NCBI GenBank assembly: GCA_002373205.1
Contig: DFJV01000082.1
Coordinates: forward strand, 1-24,954
Reading direction: 5' to 3'
Source: Treponema sp. UBA3662
Lineage (GTDB): Bacteria; Spirochaetota; Spirochaetia; Treponematales; Treponemataceae
Length of the DNA: 24,954 bases
Shown here piece after piece: positions 1-8,098 of the stretch. The stretch's first letter is position 1. The number at the start of each line of letters is the position of its first letter. Made by a program: the position numbers and the translations under genes. The notes below the pieces were generated by a model that made no database searches, was not told the origin of the DNA, and worked only from the letters and a program-made list of their open reading frames with translations.

Positions 1-930
1 AACGTTGTGCTAAGCGAAATTTCTGCCGTACTTGATGATGACGAAGAGTCTGCAATTGATTGCCTTGCCGCATCCCTGTGGCACGACGGGGACTTGGGAC
101 GGACCATTACAGGTACTGCGGAAGACGTGCTTGCAATTACACGTGAACAGATGGCGGTTTGGTATGCCAAGTATTTTGTTCACGGGGAACTTACCGTAGC
201 TGCGGCCGGAAACATTGACGAGGATATTCTTGTAAGCGAGCTTGAAAAGCTTCCCATGCACCAAAAGCCCTTAAACTATCCATACGAATGCCGCTTTGAA
301 AAGAACAACGTGTGGCACCCGGGAGTTAATCTTGTAAAGGCGGACTTTAACCGGGTTCAAGTTTTTATGATGTTCCCCTACAAAATGCCGCTTGACGAAA
401 AAAAATACTACACGCTTTCTGTTTTTAATTCCCTTGCTGGCGACACCATGAGTAGCCGTCTCTTTGAGTCTTTAAGGGAACAGAGCGGTCTTTGCTATAC
501 GGTCTACAGCTTTTTTACTATTTATGAAGACGAGGCCTTTTGGGGAGCCTATGCTTCCTGCGAAAAGGACAAGGCTGTTCAGGTTGTGCAGAAGCTTTTG
601 GATGAGATAGAAAAGCTTAAGTCTTCTCCGATTCAGCTTCAGGAAATAAATGATTCCATTGAGCATCTTTGCGGGGAGGAAACTCTTGCAAGCCAGGACA
701 GTGAATACATTATGAAGAGGCTTGAGCGGAATCATCTAATGGGATTCACTAACTGGGAATCTGATGCTATAATAAAGAAGATTGCTTCCGTAACGCATGA
801 GGAAATCCATTCCCTTGTGGACGAGCTTTTTGACTATTCAAAGAGGAATGTTTTGGTTTACGGAGCGTCACTCAATTCAAGGCAAAAAAAGGAAATTCTA
901 TGTCTGACAAAAGAAACACAGTCAAAGTAA
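1..930 (+). CDS. M16-family zinc metallopeptidase, C-terminal part (5' end outside window)
   Basis: The reading frame is open from base 1, so the true start and the HxxEH zinc motif lie upstream of the window; the GTG at 7 is probably not the start. The visible 309 residues begin with a segment like the M16 stretch that carries the third zinc ligand (SEISAVLDDDEES). Next comes a GTAEDVLAITREQM segment and the strand AAAGNID, both typical of the end of the first M16 domain. The second domain contains SRLFESLREQSGLCYTVYSF, the conserved R/Y region of M16B enzymes. Family knowledge: these are clamshell peptidases that degrade peptides or process exported proteins. No signal peptide can be judged because the N-terminus is missing. 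The 3' end overlaps dut by 31 bases, suggesting co-transcription. The family call is firm; substrate and location are unknown. Confidence 0.85.
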   Translation, partial: NVVLSEISAVLDDDEESAIDCLAASLWHDGDLGRTITGTAEDVLAITREQMAVWYAKYFVHGELTVAAAGNIDEDILVSELEKLPMHQKPLNYPYECRFEKNNVWHPGVNLVKADFNRVQVFMMFPYKMPLDEKKYYTLSVFNSLAGDTMSSRLFESLREQSGLCYTVYSFFTIYEDEAFWGAYASCEKDKAVQVVQKLLDEIEKLKSSPIQLQEINDSIEHLCGEETLASQDSEYIMKRLERNHLMGFTNWESDAIIKKIASVTHEEIHSLVDELFDYSKRNVLVYGASLNSRQKKEILCLTKETQSK

Positions 931-1358
931 AGTGCGTTGCATCCGAAGGTGCGCTTCTTCCTGTTTACAAAACAAGCGGGGCTGCCGGTGCTGACGTTTG
1001 CGCTTTTTTAAAAGAAGATATCGTAATTCATAATGGTGAATACACACTTGTTCCAACCGGACTTTTTTTTGAGATTCCAGAAGGCTACGAGATTCAGGTT
1101 AGGCCAAGGAGCGGGCTTGCATTCAAGAACGGCGTTACAGTGCTGAACACTCCGGGCACGATAGACAGCGACTACCGCGGTGAACTCAAGGTTCTGCTTG
1201 TAAACCTTGGCAAAGAGGATTTTACCGTAAAAAGCGGGGACCGCATTGCCCAGATTATACTTGCTCCTGTTACCCAGGCGGATTTTGTTCAGACCCAGCT
1301 TCTTTCCCAGACAGAGCGCGGTGAAGGCGGCTTTGGCAGCACGGGGGTTCATGCTTAA
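900..1358 (+). CDS. dut: dUTP diphosphatase (dUTPase)
   Basis: Hydrolyses dUTP to dUMP and pyrophosphate, keeping uracil out of DNA and supplying dUMP for thymidylate synthesis; cytoplasmic homotrimer in this family. All five trimeric-dUTPase motifs are visible in order: AGADVCA (about 29-35), PRSGLA (69-74), GTIDSDYRGE (86-95, with the catalytic Asp near 89), GDRIAQ (113-118) and the C-terminal glycine-rich RGEGGFGSTG (140-149) that closes over the substrate. The length of 152 residues is normal. The ATG at 900 lies inside the end of the M16 peptidase gene, with an AAAGGAAA stretch just upstream as a possible ribosome site. The stop is followed two bases later by the lptF start, so dut is the second gene of a compact operon. 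Nothing about the protein is unusual. Confidence 0.97.
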   Translation: MSDKRNTVKVKCVASEGALLPVYKTSGAAGADVCAFLKEDIVIHNGEYTLVPTGLFFEIPEGYEIQVRPRSGLAFKNGVTVLNTPGTIDSDYRGELKVLLVNLGKEDFTVKSGDRIAQIILAPVTQADFVQTQLLSQTERGEGGFGSTGVHA

Positions 1359-1360
1359 GG

Positions 1361-2680
1361 ATGAGTAAGGACTTTGTGCAGGAAAAGCTTTTGTTTGGCA
1401 AAGCTGCGGGCAAAAAAAAGATTCTTCCCATAGTGACAGAGCTGCTGGGGAAGGTATTTTCTTTTTCCTTCTACCGTGCATACCTGGTCTTTCGCCTTAA
1501 CTATCTTAGGAAAGGCAGCAATCAGGAAAAAATCTCTTTGTATGAAGAAAAACTTGCTGATTACGACTACATAAAGACGAATGTCCTTACCAAATATTTT
1601 TCAAAGGAACTCTTCATTTATTTTTTTATCTGCTTCCTTTTTTTCTTTGTGGTCTTTTTTGTAAACCAGATTCTTCTTCTTGCAGAAACAATCCTCCGCA
1701 TGAGGGTTCCTGTTGCTTCTGTAATACAGCTGATTATCTACTGCCTACCCGGTGTTATTGCCCAGTCTTCACCATTTGCAACGCTTGTGGGCTTTTTGAT
1801 GTGCCTTGGTCGCATGGTAACGGACAACGAGATTCTTATTCTTAGGGCAAGCGGTCAGCGTTATGCGGTAATCCTTAAGCCGGTAATCATAATAGGGCTT
1901 CTTATTTCTGTCTTTAGCTTTGTGATGAATGACTACTTTCTTCCTTTAGGCACGCTAAACTACAACAAGATGAGGCGAAAGATTGTAGCTTCAAACCCGG
2001 CCGTAGAGCTTGAAAGCAACTCCATAAAGAAGATGACCAACTCTGTCTTTGTAATAGGGGACGTGGAGGGTACTTCCGTAAGCGACCTTGTTCTTTTTGA
2101 CATGGATTCAAACACGCAGCGGGTTATCATATCGGGAAAGTCCAATGTTAAGAAGTCTTCGGACAAGGGGGTAATCATGTCCATGGACTTGAATGATACC
2201 CTTGTCTATCTTTTGGACAACCAGCACCCCAAGAATTACGATGTTATAGAAGCAGAATCCATGCACTTGAACATCTTTGAAGATACGATTATTGAGGCTA
2301 CAGGAGCAATTGCGCCTAGGGAAATGACAAGCTATGACCTTGTTAAGACAATAAAAGAAATGGAAGGGCAGGAAGGCGTTACCAAGAAAAAGATGAACAG
2401 GTACAAGCTTGAATTCAACAAGAAATTTTCGGTTCCCTTTGGCTCAATCTTCTTTGCACTTTTGGCTTTTCCACTTGCACTTGTCTTTGGCAAGAAGGAC
2501 GGGCAGACTCTTGGCCTTATTTTTGGAATAATTATCTCCGTCTTGTACTGGGCCGCGACTATTATAGGACAGATGTTCGGCTTGCGTGGCGGCTACAGCG
2601 GGTTCTGGATGATGTGGACTCCAAACTTCGTGATTGGATTTTTTGGCATACACTTGTACTTGAGGCTTAGAAAAAAATGA
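1361..2680 (+). CDS. lptF: LptF/LptG (YjgP/YjgQ) family permease, first of pair, with N-terminal extension
   Basis: A 439-residue membrane protein of the YjgP/YjgQ family, the transmembrane half of the Lpt ABC exporter that extracts lipopolysaccharide-type lipids from the inner membrane. Helices are visible at about 84-108 and 120-148, followed by NEILILRASG, the cytoplasmic coupling segment of LptF/G; more helices follow at about 170-190. A large periplasmic domain comes next, and three helices close the protein (from about 355). About 80 mostly basic residues precede the first helix, whereas family members normally start almost at the helix. An internal TTG at codon 60 with AGGAAA upstream is a possible alternative start. 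The 3' end overlaps the next permease gene by ATGA. Assignment as LptF rather than LptG rests on gene order only. Which lipid it carries is open, because several treponemes lack classical LPS. Confidence 0.85.
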   Translation: MSKDFVQEKLLFGKAAGKKKILPIVTELLGKVFSFSFYRAYLVFRLNYLRKGSNQEKISLYEEKLADYDYIKTNVLTKYFSKELFIYFFICFLFFFVVFFVNQILLLAETILRMRVPVASVIQLIIYCLPGVIAQSSPFATLVGFLMCLGRMVTDNEILILRASGQRYAVILKPVIIIGLLISVFSFVMNDYFLPLGTLNYNKMRRKIVASNPAVELESNSIKKMTNSVFVIGDVEGTSVSDLVLFDMDSNTQRVIISGKSNVKKSSDKGVIMSMDLNDTLVYLLDNQHPKNYDVIEAESMHLNIFEDTIIEATGAIAPREMTSYDLVKTIKEMEGQEGVTKKKMNRYKLEFNKKFSVPFGSIFFALLAFPLALVFGKKDGQTLGLIFGIIISVLYWAATIIGQMFGLRGGYSGFWMMWTPNFVIGFFGIHLYLRLRKK

Positions 2681-3750
2681 AGCTTGTTTTTTACATGTAC
2701 AAAAAATTTTTTACGATTTTTTTAGGCTCGCTTTTTTTCTTTGTGCTTGTACTCTGCCTTACAGATCTTTTTATGAACCTGTGGGACTACATTTCAAAGA
2801 ATGCCAAGCTTACAGAAGTTTGCAAGATTTTGCTTTATTACGTTCCAAAGTCGGTCTGGTATTCAGTTCCAATAGCGGTGCTTTTTTCTACAGCCTATAT
2901 GCTTAGCGACCTTTACGCAAAGAATGAGCTTCTTGCAGTTTTTGCTTCCGGTGTTTCTTTGTTCCGCTTTTCTGCTCCTCTTTTACTTGTTTCGCTTGCC
3001 ATGAGCTTTGGACTCTTCTTTTTTGAAGACAACCTTGTTGTTCCCACTTACGCAAAAAAGGTAAAGATGCAGGAATTTGTCCTTCACAAGGAAAAGTCGC
3101 TTAACAATGACAACATAGTGGTAATGTCGCAGGGGGGAAGGATAGTCTGGAAGGCTGCAAGTTACAACGAAGAGGGCATGACCCTTGCAAACCTTTACAT
3201 CCTCTTTAGGAATGATGACAAAAGCTTTGACTGCCTTATCTATGCACCTTTTGCCATTTGGGGAGAGACCGTTTGGCTGCTTCCGGATGCAACCCTTTAC
3301 AAAAAGAACGGGGATTCAGGTTTTGTTGCCCTTAGCCCGGACGACAGCCATCTTTCCCTGCTAACAGAACCGCCTCAGACTTTCCGCAACAATACCGTCA
3401 ATGTAGAGACCGTAAACACAAGGGAAGCACGCGAATACATTGCCCACCTGGAAAGGGCTGGACTTCCCAGCGGAGAGGCAAGGTCTCTTTACTACAAGAA
3501 GTATTCATTCCCCTTTGTAGTCTTTATAGTAGTGTTCCTTGCGGTAGGTCTTAGCGGAAAAACCAGAAAGAACGTTCTTATCATAAGCCTTGCCCTCTGT
3601 GTCTCTGCCGCCGTACTCTTCTATATAATACAGATGATAACCATGCTCATGGCAAGGTTTGGAGCAATTCCTCCGCTTACGGGTGCCTGGGTTCCTGTAT
3701 TCCTCTTTATAGCCATAAGCTGTCTATTGCTAAAGTATGCTAAGACATGA
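2677..3750 (+). CDS. lptG: LptF/LptG (YjgP/YjgQ) family permease, second of pair
   Basis: A 357-residue partner of the preceding permease, of normal family length, with the usual layout: three N-terminal helices (about 10-35, 58-80, 95-115), a periplasmic domain of about 150 residues, then three C-terminal helices (about 277-295, 300-325, 333-353). The cytoplasmic coupling segment NELLAVFASG (about 78-87) matches the equivalent segment of the first permease (NEILILRASG). In characterised Gram-negatives LptF and LptG form a heterodimer driven by the LptB ATPase; no ATPase or LptC/LptA gene is in the window. The start codon overlaps the stop of the first gene (ATGA), implying translational coupling and equal dosage. 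The choice of LptG over LptF is by position only. Confidence 0.85.
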   Translation: MKLVFYMYKKFFTIFLGSLFFFVLVLCLTDLFMNLWDYISKNAKLTEVCKILLYYVPKSVWYSVPIAVLFSTAYMLSDLYAKNELLAVFASGVSLFRFSAPLLLVSLAMSFGLFFFEDNLVVPTYAKKVKMQEFVLHKEKSLNNDNIVVMSQGGRIVWKAASYNEEGMTLANLYILFRNDDKSFDCLIYAPFAIWGETVWLLPDATLYKKNGDSGFVALSPDDSHLSLLTEPPQTFRNNTVNVETVNTREAREYIAHLERAGLPSGEARSLYYKKYSFPFVVFIVVFLAVGLSGKTRKNVLIISLALCVSAAVLFYIIQMITMLMARFGAIPPLTGAWVPVFLFIAISCLLLKYAKT

Positions 3751-3767
3751 TATTTTAGGAAAGATAT

Positions 3768-4904
3768 ATGATAGAACATTTTTTTGAAATTGAAAGCGAA
3801 GATAAAAGTTGCCGCGCAAGAACCGGTGTGATTCACCTTCCGCATGGAGACGTACACACTCCTGTTTTTATGCCGGTTGGAACAAAAGGAACCGTAAAGG
3901 CCGTAGACAAAGATTCTCTTGACGAAATTGGCTTTGAGATAATACTTGCCAACACTTACCACATGTATTTGCGCCCTGGTGCTGACTTGGTTCAGGAGGC
4001 TGGTGGGCTCCACGGCTTTACAAAGTGGAACAAGAATTTTCTTACTGATTCTGGTGGATTTCAGGTATTTTCTCTTTCTGCCTTGCGCAAAATCAAGGAA
4101 GAAGGTGTTACTTTCCGCAGCGACATAGACGGAAGCAAGCATTTGTTTACCCCGGAAAACGTTGTGCAAACCCAGGTAAAGCTTAACAGCGACATACAGA
4201 TGCAGCTTGACGTTTGCACGGAATACGGAGTGGACAAAAAGCAGGCGGAAAAGGACCTCCGCATAACAAGTGACTGGGCAGTTCGCGCCCACAAGGAATG
4301 GCTTTTGCACAAGGAGCAGGGCTACAAGGGTGCTTTCTTTCCTATTGTACAGGGCAATTTTTTTGAAGACCTTAGAAAGCAGAGCGCGGAATTTGTTGCA
4401 TCCCTTGACACACCGGGCATTGCAATCGGCGGACTTAGCGTAGGGGAGCCAGCGGAGGAATTCAACTCGATGCTTTCCTATACGGCGGCCCTTTTGCCAA
4501 AGGAAAAGCTACTTTACGTTATGGGAATTGGAACGCCACAGTACATCCTTCAGGCTGTGGAATACGGCGTGGACATGTTTGACTGTGTTCAGCCAACAAG
4601 AATTGCCCGCCACGGACTGTATTTTACCCACCACGGCATGCTTAGCATAAAGCAGAAGCGCTTTGAGCATGATTTTTCTCCGGTGGACAGCCAGTGCGAC
4701 TGCAAAGTGTGCAGAACTTACTCCAGGGCATACCTTAGGCATATCTTCCGCGAGCAGGAAATCCTTTCTTCCATGCTTGCAAGCTACCACAACCTCTACT
4801 TTTTGCACCGCTTTGTAAAAGAAATTCGTGAATCAATCGTCCAGGGCCGATATTTACAGTACAAAGAAAATTTTTTGCAACAATTTCAGTCAAATGCTGT
4901 TTAA
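3768..4904 (+). CDS. tgt: Queuine/preQ1 tRNA-ribosyltransferase
   Basis: Bacterial-type TGT exchanges guanine-34 for preQ1 in tRNAs with GUN anticodons (Asp, Asn, His, Tyr), the first tRNA-bound step of queuosine synthesis. The 378 residues carry every hallmark: DSGGFQVFSL with the general acid/base Asp94, GGLSVGEP (221-228) and YVMGIGTP (250-257). They also include FDCVQPTRIARHG (271-283) with nucleophile Asp272, and a zinc site from Cys310, Cys312, Cys315 and His341. The ATG follows an AGGAAAG ribosome site at 3757-3763, 17 bases after lptG, so it is probably in the same operon. No other queuosine gene is in the window. Function is clear from catalytic residues; normal length. Confidence 0.97.
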   Translation: MIEHFFEIESEDKSCRARTGVIHLPHGDVHTPVFMPVGTKGTVKAVDKDSLDEIGFEIILANTYHMYLRPGADLVQEAGGLHGFTKWNKNFLTDSGGFQVFSLSALRKIKEEGVTFRSDIDGSKHLFTPENVVQTQVKLNSDIQMQLDVCTEYGVDKKQAEKDLRITSDWAVRAHKEWLLHKEQGYKGAFFPIVQGNFFEDLRKQSAEFVASLDTPGIAIGGLSVGEPAEEFNSMLSYTAALLPKEKLLYVMGIGTPQYILQAVEYGVDMFDCVQPTRIARHGLYFTHHGMLSIKQKRFEHDFSPVDSQCDCKVCRTYSRAYLRHIFREQEILSSMLASYHNLYFLHRFVKEIRESIVQGRYLQYKENFLQQFQSNAV

Positions 4905-4928
4905 GTTGAATAGAGGACGGAATTCAGT

Positions 4929-6536
4929 ATGAATAAGATTTTTTTATTGGTTTTATTGGCATTTTCTCTATGTGCATTTGTTTTTCCGGCAGAAGCAGAT
5001 GATCAGGCTTTGCTGGATGCAGTAAGTGAACTCCAGGCTCAGGCAGAAGCGGAGGAAGAGGAAAGCGAGTTTGTCTATCCAAACAGGGAAAAAATCTTTC
5101 CAGATGCAAAGCGCCCCAAATCATACAGTGCGGAGCAGATAGATGAAGCCCTGCAGAAGAACATAGACCATGCTACGGATGAATATGTAAAATCAACCGA
5201 GGAGGCATTTAAATTTGGACTTGAAAGCAAGATTGTGGAAATCCTCCAGGAAATAAAGGACAATAAGGATCCCCGCTTTGTAAACGCCGTATACGATTTG
5301 TTCCAGGAAACAAAGAGCAACGGTGTCCGCGAGAAGATTCTTAACTATTTTGCCGCTTTGGAAGACCCCTGCCTTGAGGACTATGCCGTAGACATTGTAA
5401 ATGACCCCTACGGAAAGAAGTCAAATCTGGTGGAGGCTTCATTCAATTACGTTTCAAAGGTAAAGAGCCAGAGTGCCTTGCCTGGACTTGTAGAAATCAT
5501 TGCAAAGGAAGAAGAGGAATTCTTTCTAAAAGCTCTTGTTGCCATTGGAGAAGTTGGAGGAAGTGACGAAGCCCGCTTTTTGGCACAGTTTATGGAAAGG
5601 GCAGACCTTAACCTTCCGGAGAGACAGGCCCTTGTAAAGGTTTTGGGAAAGCTTAAGGCTGTTGAAACCTACGATAAAATGGCTTCCCTTGCGGAAGATC
5701 AGAACGAAAATTCCCACGTAAGAATGTACTGCGCAGAGGCTATTGGCCAGATGGGTAAAAGCGAAGCAGAGGACCTTCTTATAGACCTCTATGAAGATGA
5801 AGACCCAAATTTCCGTGCATACGTAATAAAGGGACTTTCAAACTTTAGCGATGACCGTGCCCACAAGGTTATTGAACAGGCCTTGCGAGACTCCCATTAC
5901 AAAGTCCGCCTTGAAGCCATTTCCACAGTGGAAAAGCAGGGCATTTCATCCGCAGTTCCATACCTTGTTTACCGCTGCAAAGACACCAAGGAAGAGAAGG
6001 TTGTTCGCGACAAATGCTGCAAGGTTCTTGCAAAACTTAACAGTTCGGAAGGAAATGAATACCTTATTGGCGTTCTAAAAGACCCCAAGTCTTCCGACGT
6101 GCATAAGGCACAGGTTGCAGCAGCCCTTTTGGAAAACGGAAGCGGCATTTCAGACGTTATGGAGCTTGCAAAAAGCACTTTGCAGAACGGAAAGCATCTT
6201 AGCCTACGCTATGCCTTGGGAAAGGAATTTGCCAAGTACGGCAGCCCCGAATTTGCAGAACTTTGCGCCCAGTACATAGAAAGCACCGATCCTGCCACCC
6301 AGGGAACAGGGCTAGACATCTTTGCAAAGGGCAAGTATTCATCCGTAATGCAGGCAGTCCGTGACTTGGCCCAGCCAGCCTATGACGAAGCTGCGGAAAA
6401 AGAGGCCAGGGAAAAGGCCCTGCTTGAAGGCGATGAATCCAATGCAAAGCCAGACGCTACAGAAAAGAAAAAAACGCGCGTTGTGAACCAAAATTCACGC
6501 AAGGCAAAAAAAATATTGGATTATATTGGCGGTTAA
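4929..6536 (+). CDS. Exported HEAT-repeat protein
   Basis: A 535-residue protein with a clear signal peptide (residues 1-23, cleavage likely at AEA before Asp24), so it should be released to the periplasm. After an acidic stretch (about 30-60) a long series of helical pairs of HEAT/PBS-lyase type runs from about 65 to 480. Examples of the repeat signature are DPNFRAYVIKGLSNF and DSHYKVRLEAISTVEKQG, where each unit carries a D/x-x-V-R-x-x-A-type core. The C-terminus (about 490-535) is Lys/Glu-rich and ends in NSRKAKKILDYIGG. HEAT arrays bind other proteins; no catalytic motif is visible. The start follows GAGGAC at about 4914-4919. It heads a run of exported repeat proteins (to 10716) and may act with them as envelope scaffold, which is inference only. 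The ORF and fold are solid; the function is unknown. Confidence 0.88.
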   Translation: MNKIFLLVLLAFSLCAFVFPAEADDQALLDAVSELQAQAEAEEEESEFVYPNREKIFPDAKRPKSYSAEQIDEALQKNIDHATDEYVKSTEEAFKFGLESKIVEILQEIKDNKDPRFVNAVYDLFQETKSNGVREKILNYFAALEDPCLEDYAVDIVNDPYGKKSNLVEASFNYVSKVKSQSALPGLVEIIAKEEEEFFLKALVAIGEVGGSDEARFLAQFMERADLNLPERQALVKVLGKLKAVETYDKMASLAEDQNENSHVRMYCAEAIGQMGKSEAEDLLIDLYEDEDPNFRAYVIKGLSNFSDDRAHKVIEQALRDSHYKVRLEAISTVEKQGISSAVPYLVYRCKDTKEEKVVRDKCCKVLAKLNSSEGNEYLIGVLKDPKSSDVHKAQVAAALLENGSGISDVMELAKSTLQNGKHLSLRYALGKEFAKYGSPEFAELCAQYIESTDPATQGTGLDIFAKGKYSSVMQAVRDLAQPAYDEAAEKEAREKALLEGDESNAKPDATEKKKTRVVNQNSRKAKKILDYIGG

Positions 6537-6541
6537 TTAGA

Positions 6542-7201
6542 ATGAAAAACGTTATGCTATCTCCATCCCTCCTTTCTGCGGATTTTGCCAATCTGGGAGG
6601 GGAACTCCTTAAAATTGAGCAGAATGGCGGTTCTCTCGTCCACATTGACGTTATGGACGGCCATTTTGTTCCTCCGGTTTCCTATGGGCAGCCGGTAATT
6701 ACTTCAATAAGAAAGTGCACAAAGCTGCCCTTCGACGTTCATCTTATGGTGGAAAAGCCAGAACAGAGCATTCCTTCTTTTATAGATGCGGGTGCCGACT
6801 ACGTTACCTTCCACATGGAAGCCACAAACCATGCCGATTTGTGCATTGATTTGATTCACAAGGCCGGAAAAAAGGCCGGAATTGCAATTTGCCCAGCCAC
6901 TCCCATTGGCGTAATGGAGCATTTGCTGCCTTTTGCAGACCTCGTGCTTGTTATGACGGTAAATCCCGGTTTTGGGGGACAAAAACTTATTCCATATACG
7001 GTTCAAAAAGTTCGCGCTCTTGCCGATATACAAAGGGAGAAGGGGTATAAATTCCTTATTTCCGTAGACGGAGGCATAAATCCGTCCACTGTAAATTCGG
7101 TTTTGGAAGCGGGAACAGACATTGTCGTTTCCGGCTCCTCGTTTTTTTCGGGGGAATTAAAATGGGAAAGACAAATACCATCAGGACTTTCGCGGCCGTA
7201 G
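6542..7201 (+). CDS. rpe: Ribulose-phosphate 3-epimerase
   Basis: Interconverts ribulose 5-phosphate and xylulose 5-phosphate in the pentose phosphate pathway; cytoplasmic TIM barrel. The 219 residues show the start LSPSLLSADF and metal-site segments HIDVMDGHFVPP (His34, Asp36, with catalytic Asp nearby) and DVHLM (His67). NPGFGGQ (141-147) is the phosphate-binding loop, and VDGGI carries Asp176, the second catalytic Asp/metal ligand. The start is 5 bases after the HEAT gene, with a weak GGCGG ribosome site at 6528-6532. The last 40 bases overlap the next gene, so the C-terminal tail KWERQIPSGLSRP is encoded over that gene's ribosome site and signal-peptide region. A sugar-phosphate enzyme between exported proteins probably reflects operon packing rather than shared function. 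Confidence 0.96.
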   Translation: MKNVMLSPSLLSADFANLGGELLKIEQNGGSLVHIDVMDGHFVPPVSYGQPVITSIRKCTKLPFDVHLMVEKPEQSIPSFIDAGADYVTFHMEATNHADLCIDLIHKAGKKAGIAICPATPIGVMEHLLPFADLVLVMTVNPGFGGQKLIPYTVQKVRALADIQREKGYKFLISVDGGINPSTVNSVLEAGTDIVVSGSSFFSGELKWERQIPSGLSRP

Positions 7202-8094
7202 CGCTTTTTGCTTGCTTGCATGCGCCATTACCGGCAGCAGATGGCACTTTTGAGGGCAATGCATTTGCCAACAATAAAATAGAATCAAGGGAACAGGGAC
7301 TTGAAGCCTTTAGGATAAAGGACTGGGCAAGTTCCATCGTCTTTTTACGACAGGCTGTTTCTGTCCCGGCCTATTCTACTGCCAACACCTGGTACATGCT
7401 CATCATGAGCGAAATGTATGCGGGAGAATTTTCCGCTGCGGTAAACGACTGCGACAAATTCCTTGCAGATTTTAAGGATGATCCGCTTTGTACCGCCGTC
7501 CAGTACCAGAAGGGCAGGGGGCTCCACTACCTTTCCAGAAACGACAGTGCGGTTCTTGTTCTTAGCGACTTCTGCCACAACAATCCAAACGATCCCATGT
7601 TTGCATCCGCCCTTTATTGGATAGCGGAATGTTTCTACGAAGACTGCGACTATGCCACGGCTGAACCTCTTTACGAGCGCGTGGTAAATGAATTCCCAGC
7701 TGATGCAAAGGTTCCAGACGCAAAATTCCGCCTGGAAGAGATAAAGCAGTACGGCAGGGAAGAAAAACTCATGTATCTTTTAAAGATGACAGGAGAAGAA
7801 TTCCTTAGTTCAAGGGAAAACTACGAGCGCCAACTTAGGGAATACCAGACCCAGGACATGATAGGCCTTAGAAGCCAGCTTGGTGACGCCCAAAAAAGGA
7901 TAAAGGAACTGGAAAGCCAGTCTTCCAAGAGTGAACTTGAGGCAAGACAGTCACGCGACCAGACATACGGAAACGACCCTTATAGCAACAAGGGTGTTGC
8001 GGACGAAGACCTTGCGGCATTAAAGGCAAAGGCTGCATTCCTAGAAAGAGTCCTTGAAAGAAAGGAATCAGAAAGCCAGAAGCGCCCGGAGTAG
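7162..8094 (+). CDS. Exported TPR/coiled-coil protein (YbgF/BamD-like repeats)
   Basis: A 310-residue protein starting inside the end of rpe (40-base overlap); the ATG is preceded by GGGG at about 7151-7154, a plausible ribosome site. Residues 1-26 form a signal peptide ending LPAA. The LFAC at 15-18 could alternatively serve as a lipobox, so a lipoprotein is possible. Residues about 35-200 are TPR units, including GLEAFRIKDWASSIVFLRQA and ALYWIAECFYEDCDYATAEP, the latter resembling the Tol-Pal YbgF/BamD type. Residues about 215-305 are highly charged and likely coiled coil. Family knowledge: such proteins are periplasmic adaptors for outer-membrane or cell-envelope assembly. No specific partner can be named. 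The stop is four bases before the next gene, indicating an operon. Confidence 0.85.
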   Translation: MGKTNTIRTFAAVALFACLHAPLPAADGTFEGNAFANNKIESREQGLEAFRIKDWASSIVFLRQAVSVPAYSTANTWYMLIMSEMYAGEFSAAVNDCDKFLADFKDDPLCTAVQYQKGRGLHYLSRNDSAVLVLSDFCHNNPNDPMFASALYWIAECFYEDCDYATAEPLYERVVNEFPADAKVPDAKFRLEEIKQYGREEKLMYLLKMTGEEFLSSRENYERQLREYQTQDMIGLRSQLGDAQKRIKELESQSSKSELEARQSRDQTYGNDPYSNKGVADEDLAALKAKAAFLERVLERKESESQKRPE

Positions 8095-8098
8095 ACCT

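Noticed and set aside
3727..3756. TTGCTA-18-TATTTT as a tgt promoter
   Set aside because: The implied transcription start (about 3763) would fall within or after the tgt ribosome site, so the pairing is probably chance.
3621..4310. Minus-strand 229-codon open frame opposite lptG/tgt
   Set aside because: The plus strand there encodes catalytic TGT residues; the antisense product has no recognisable motif.
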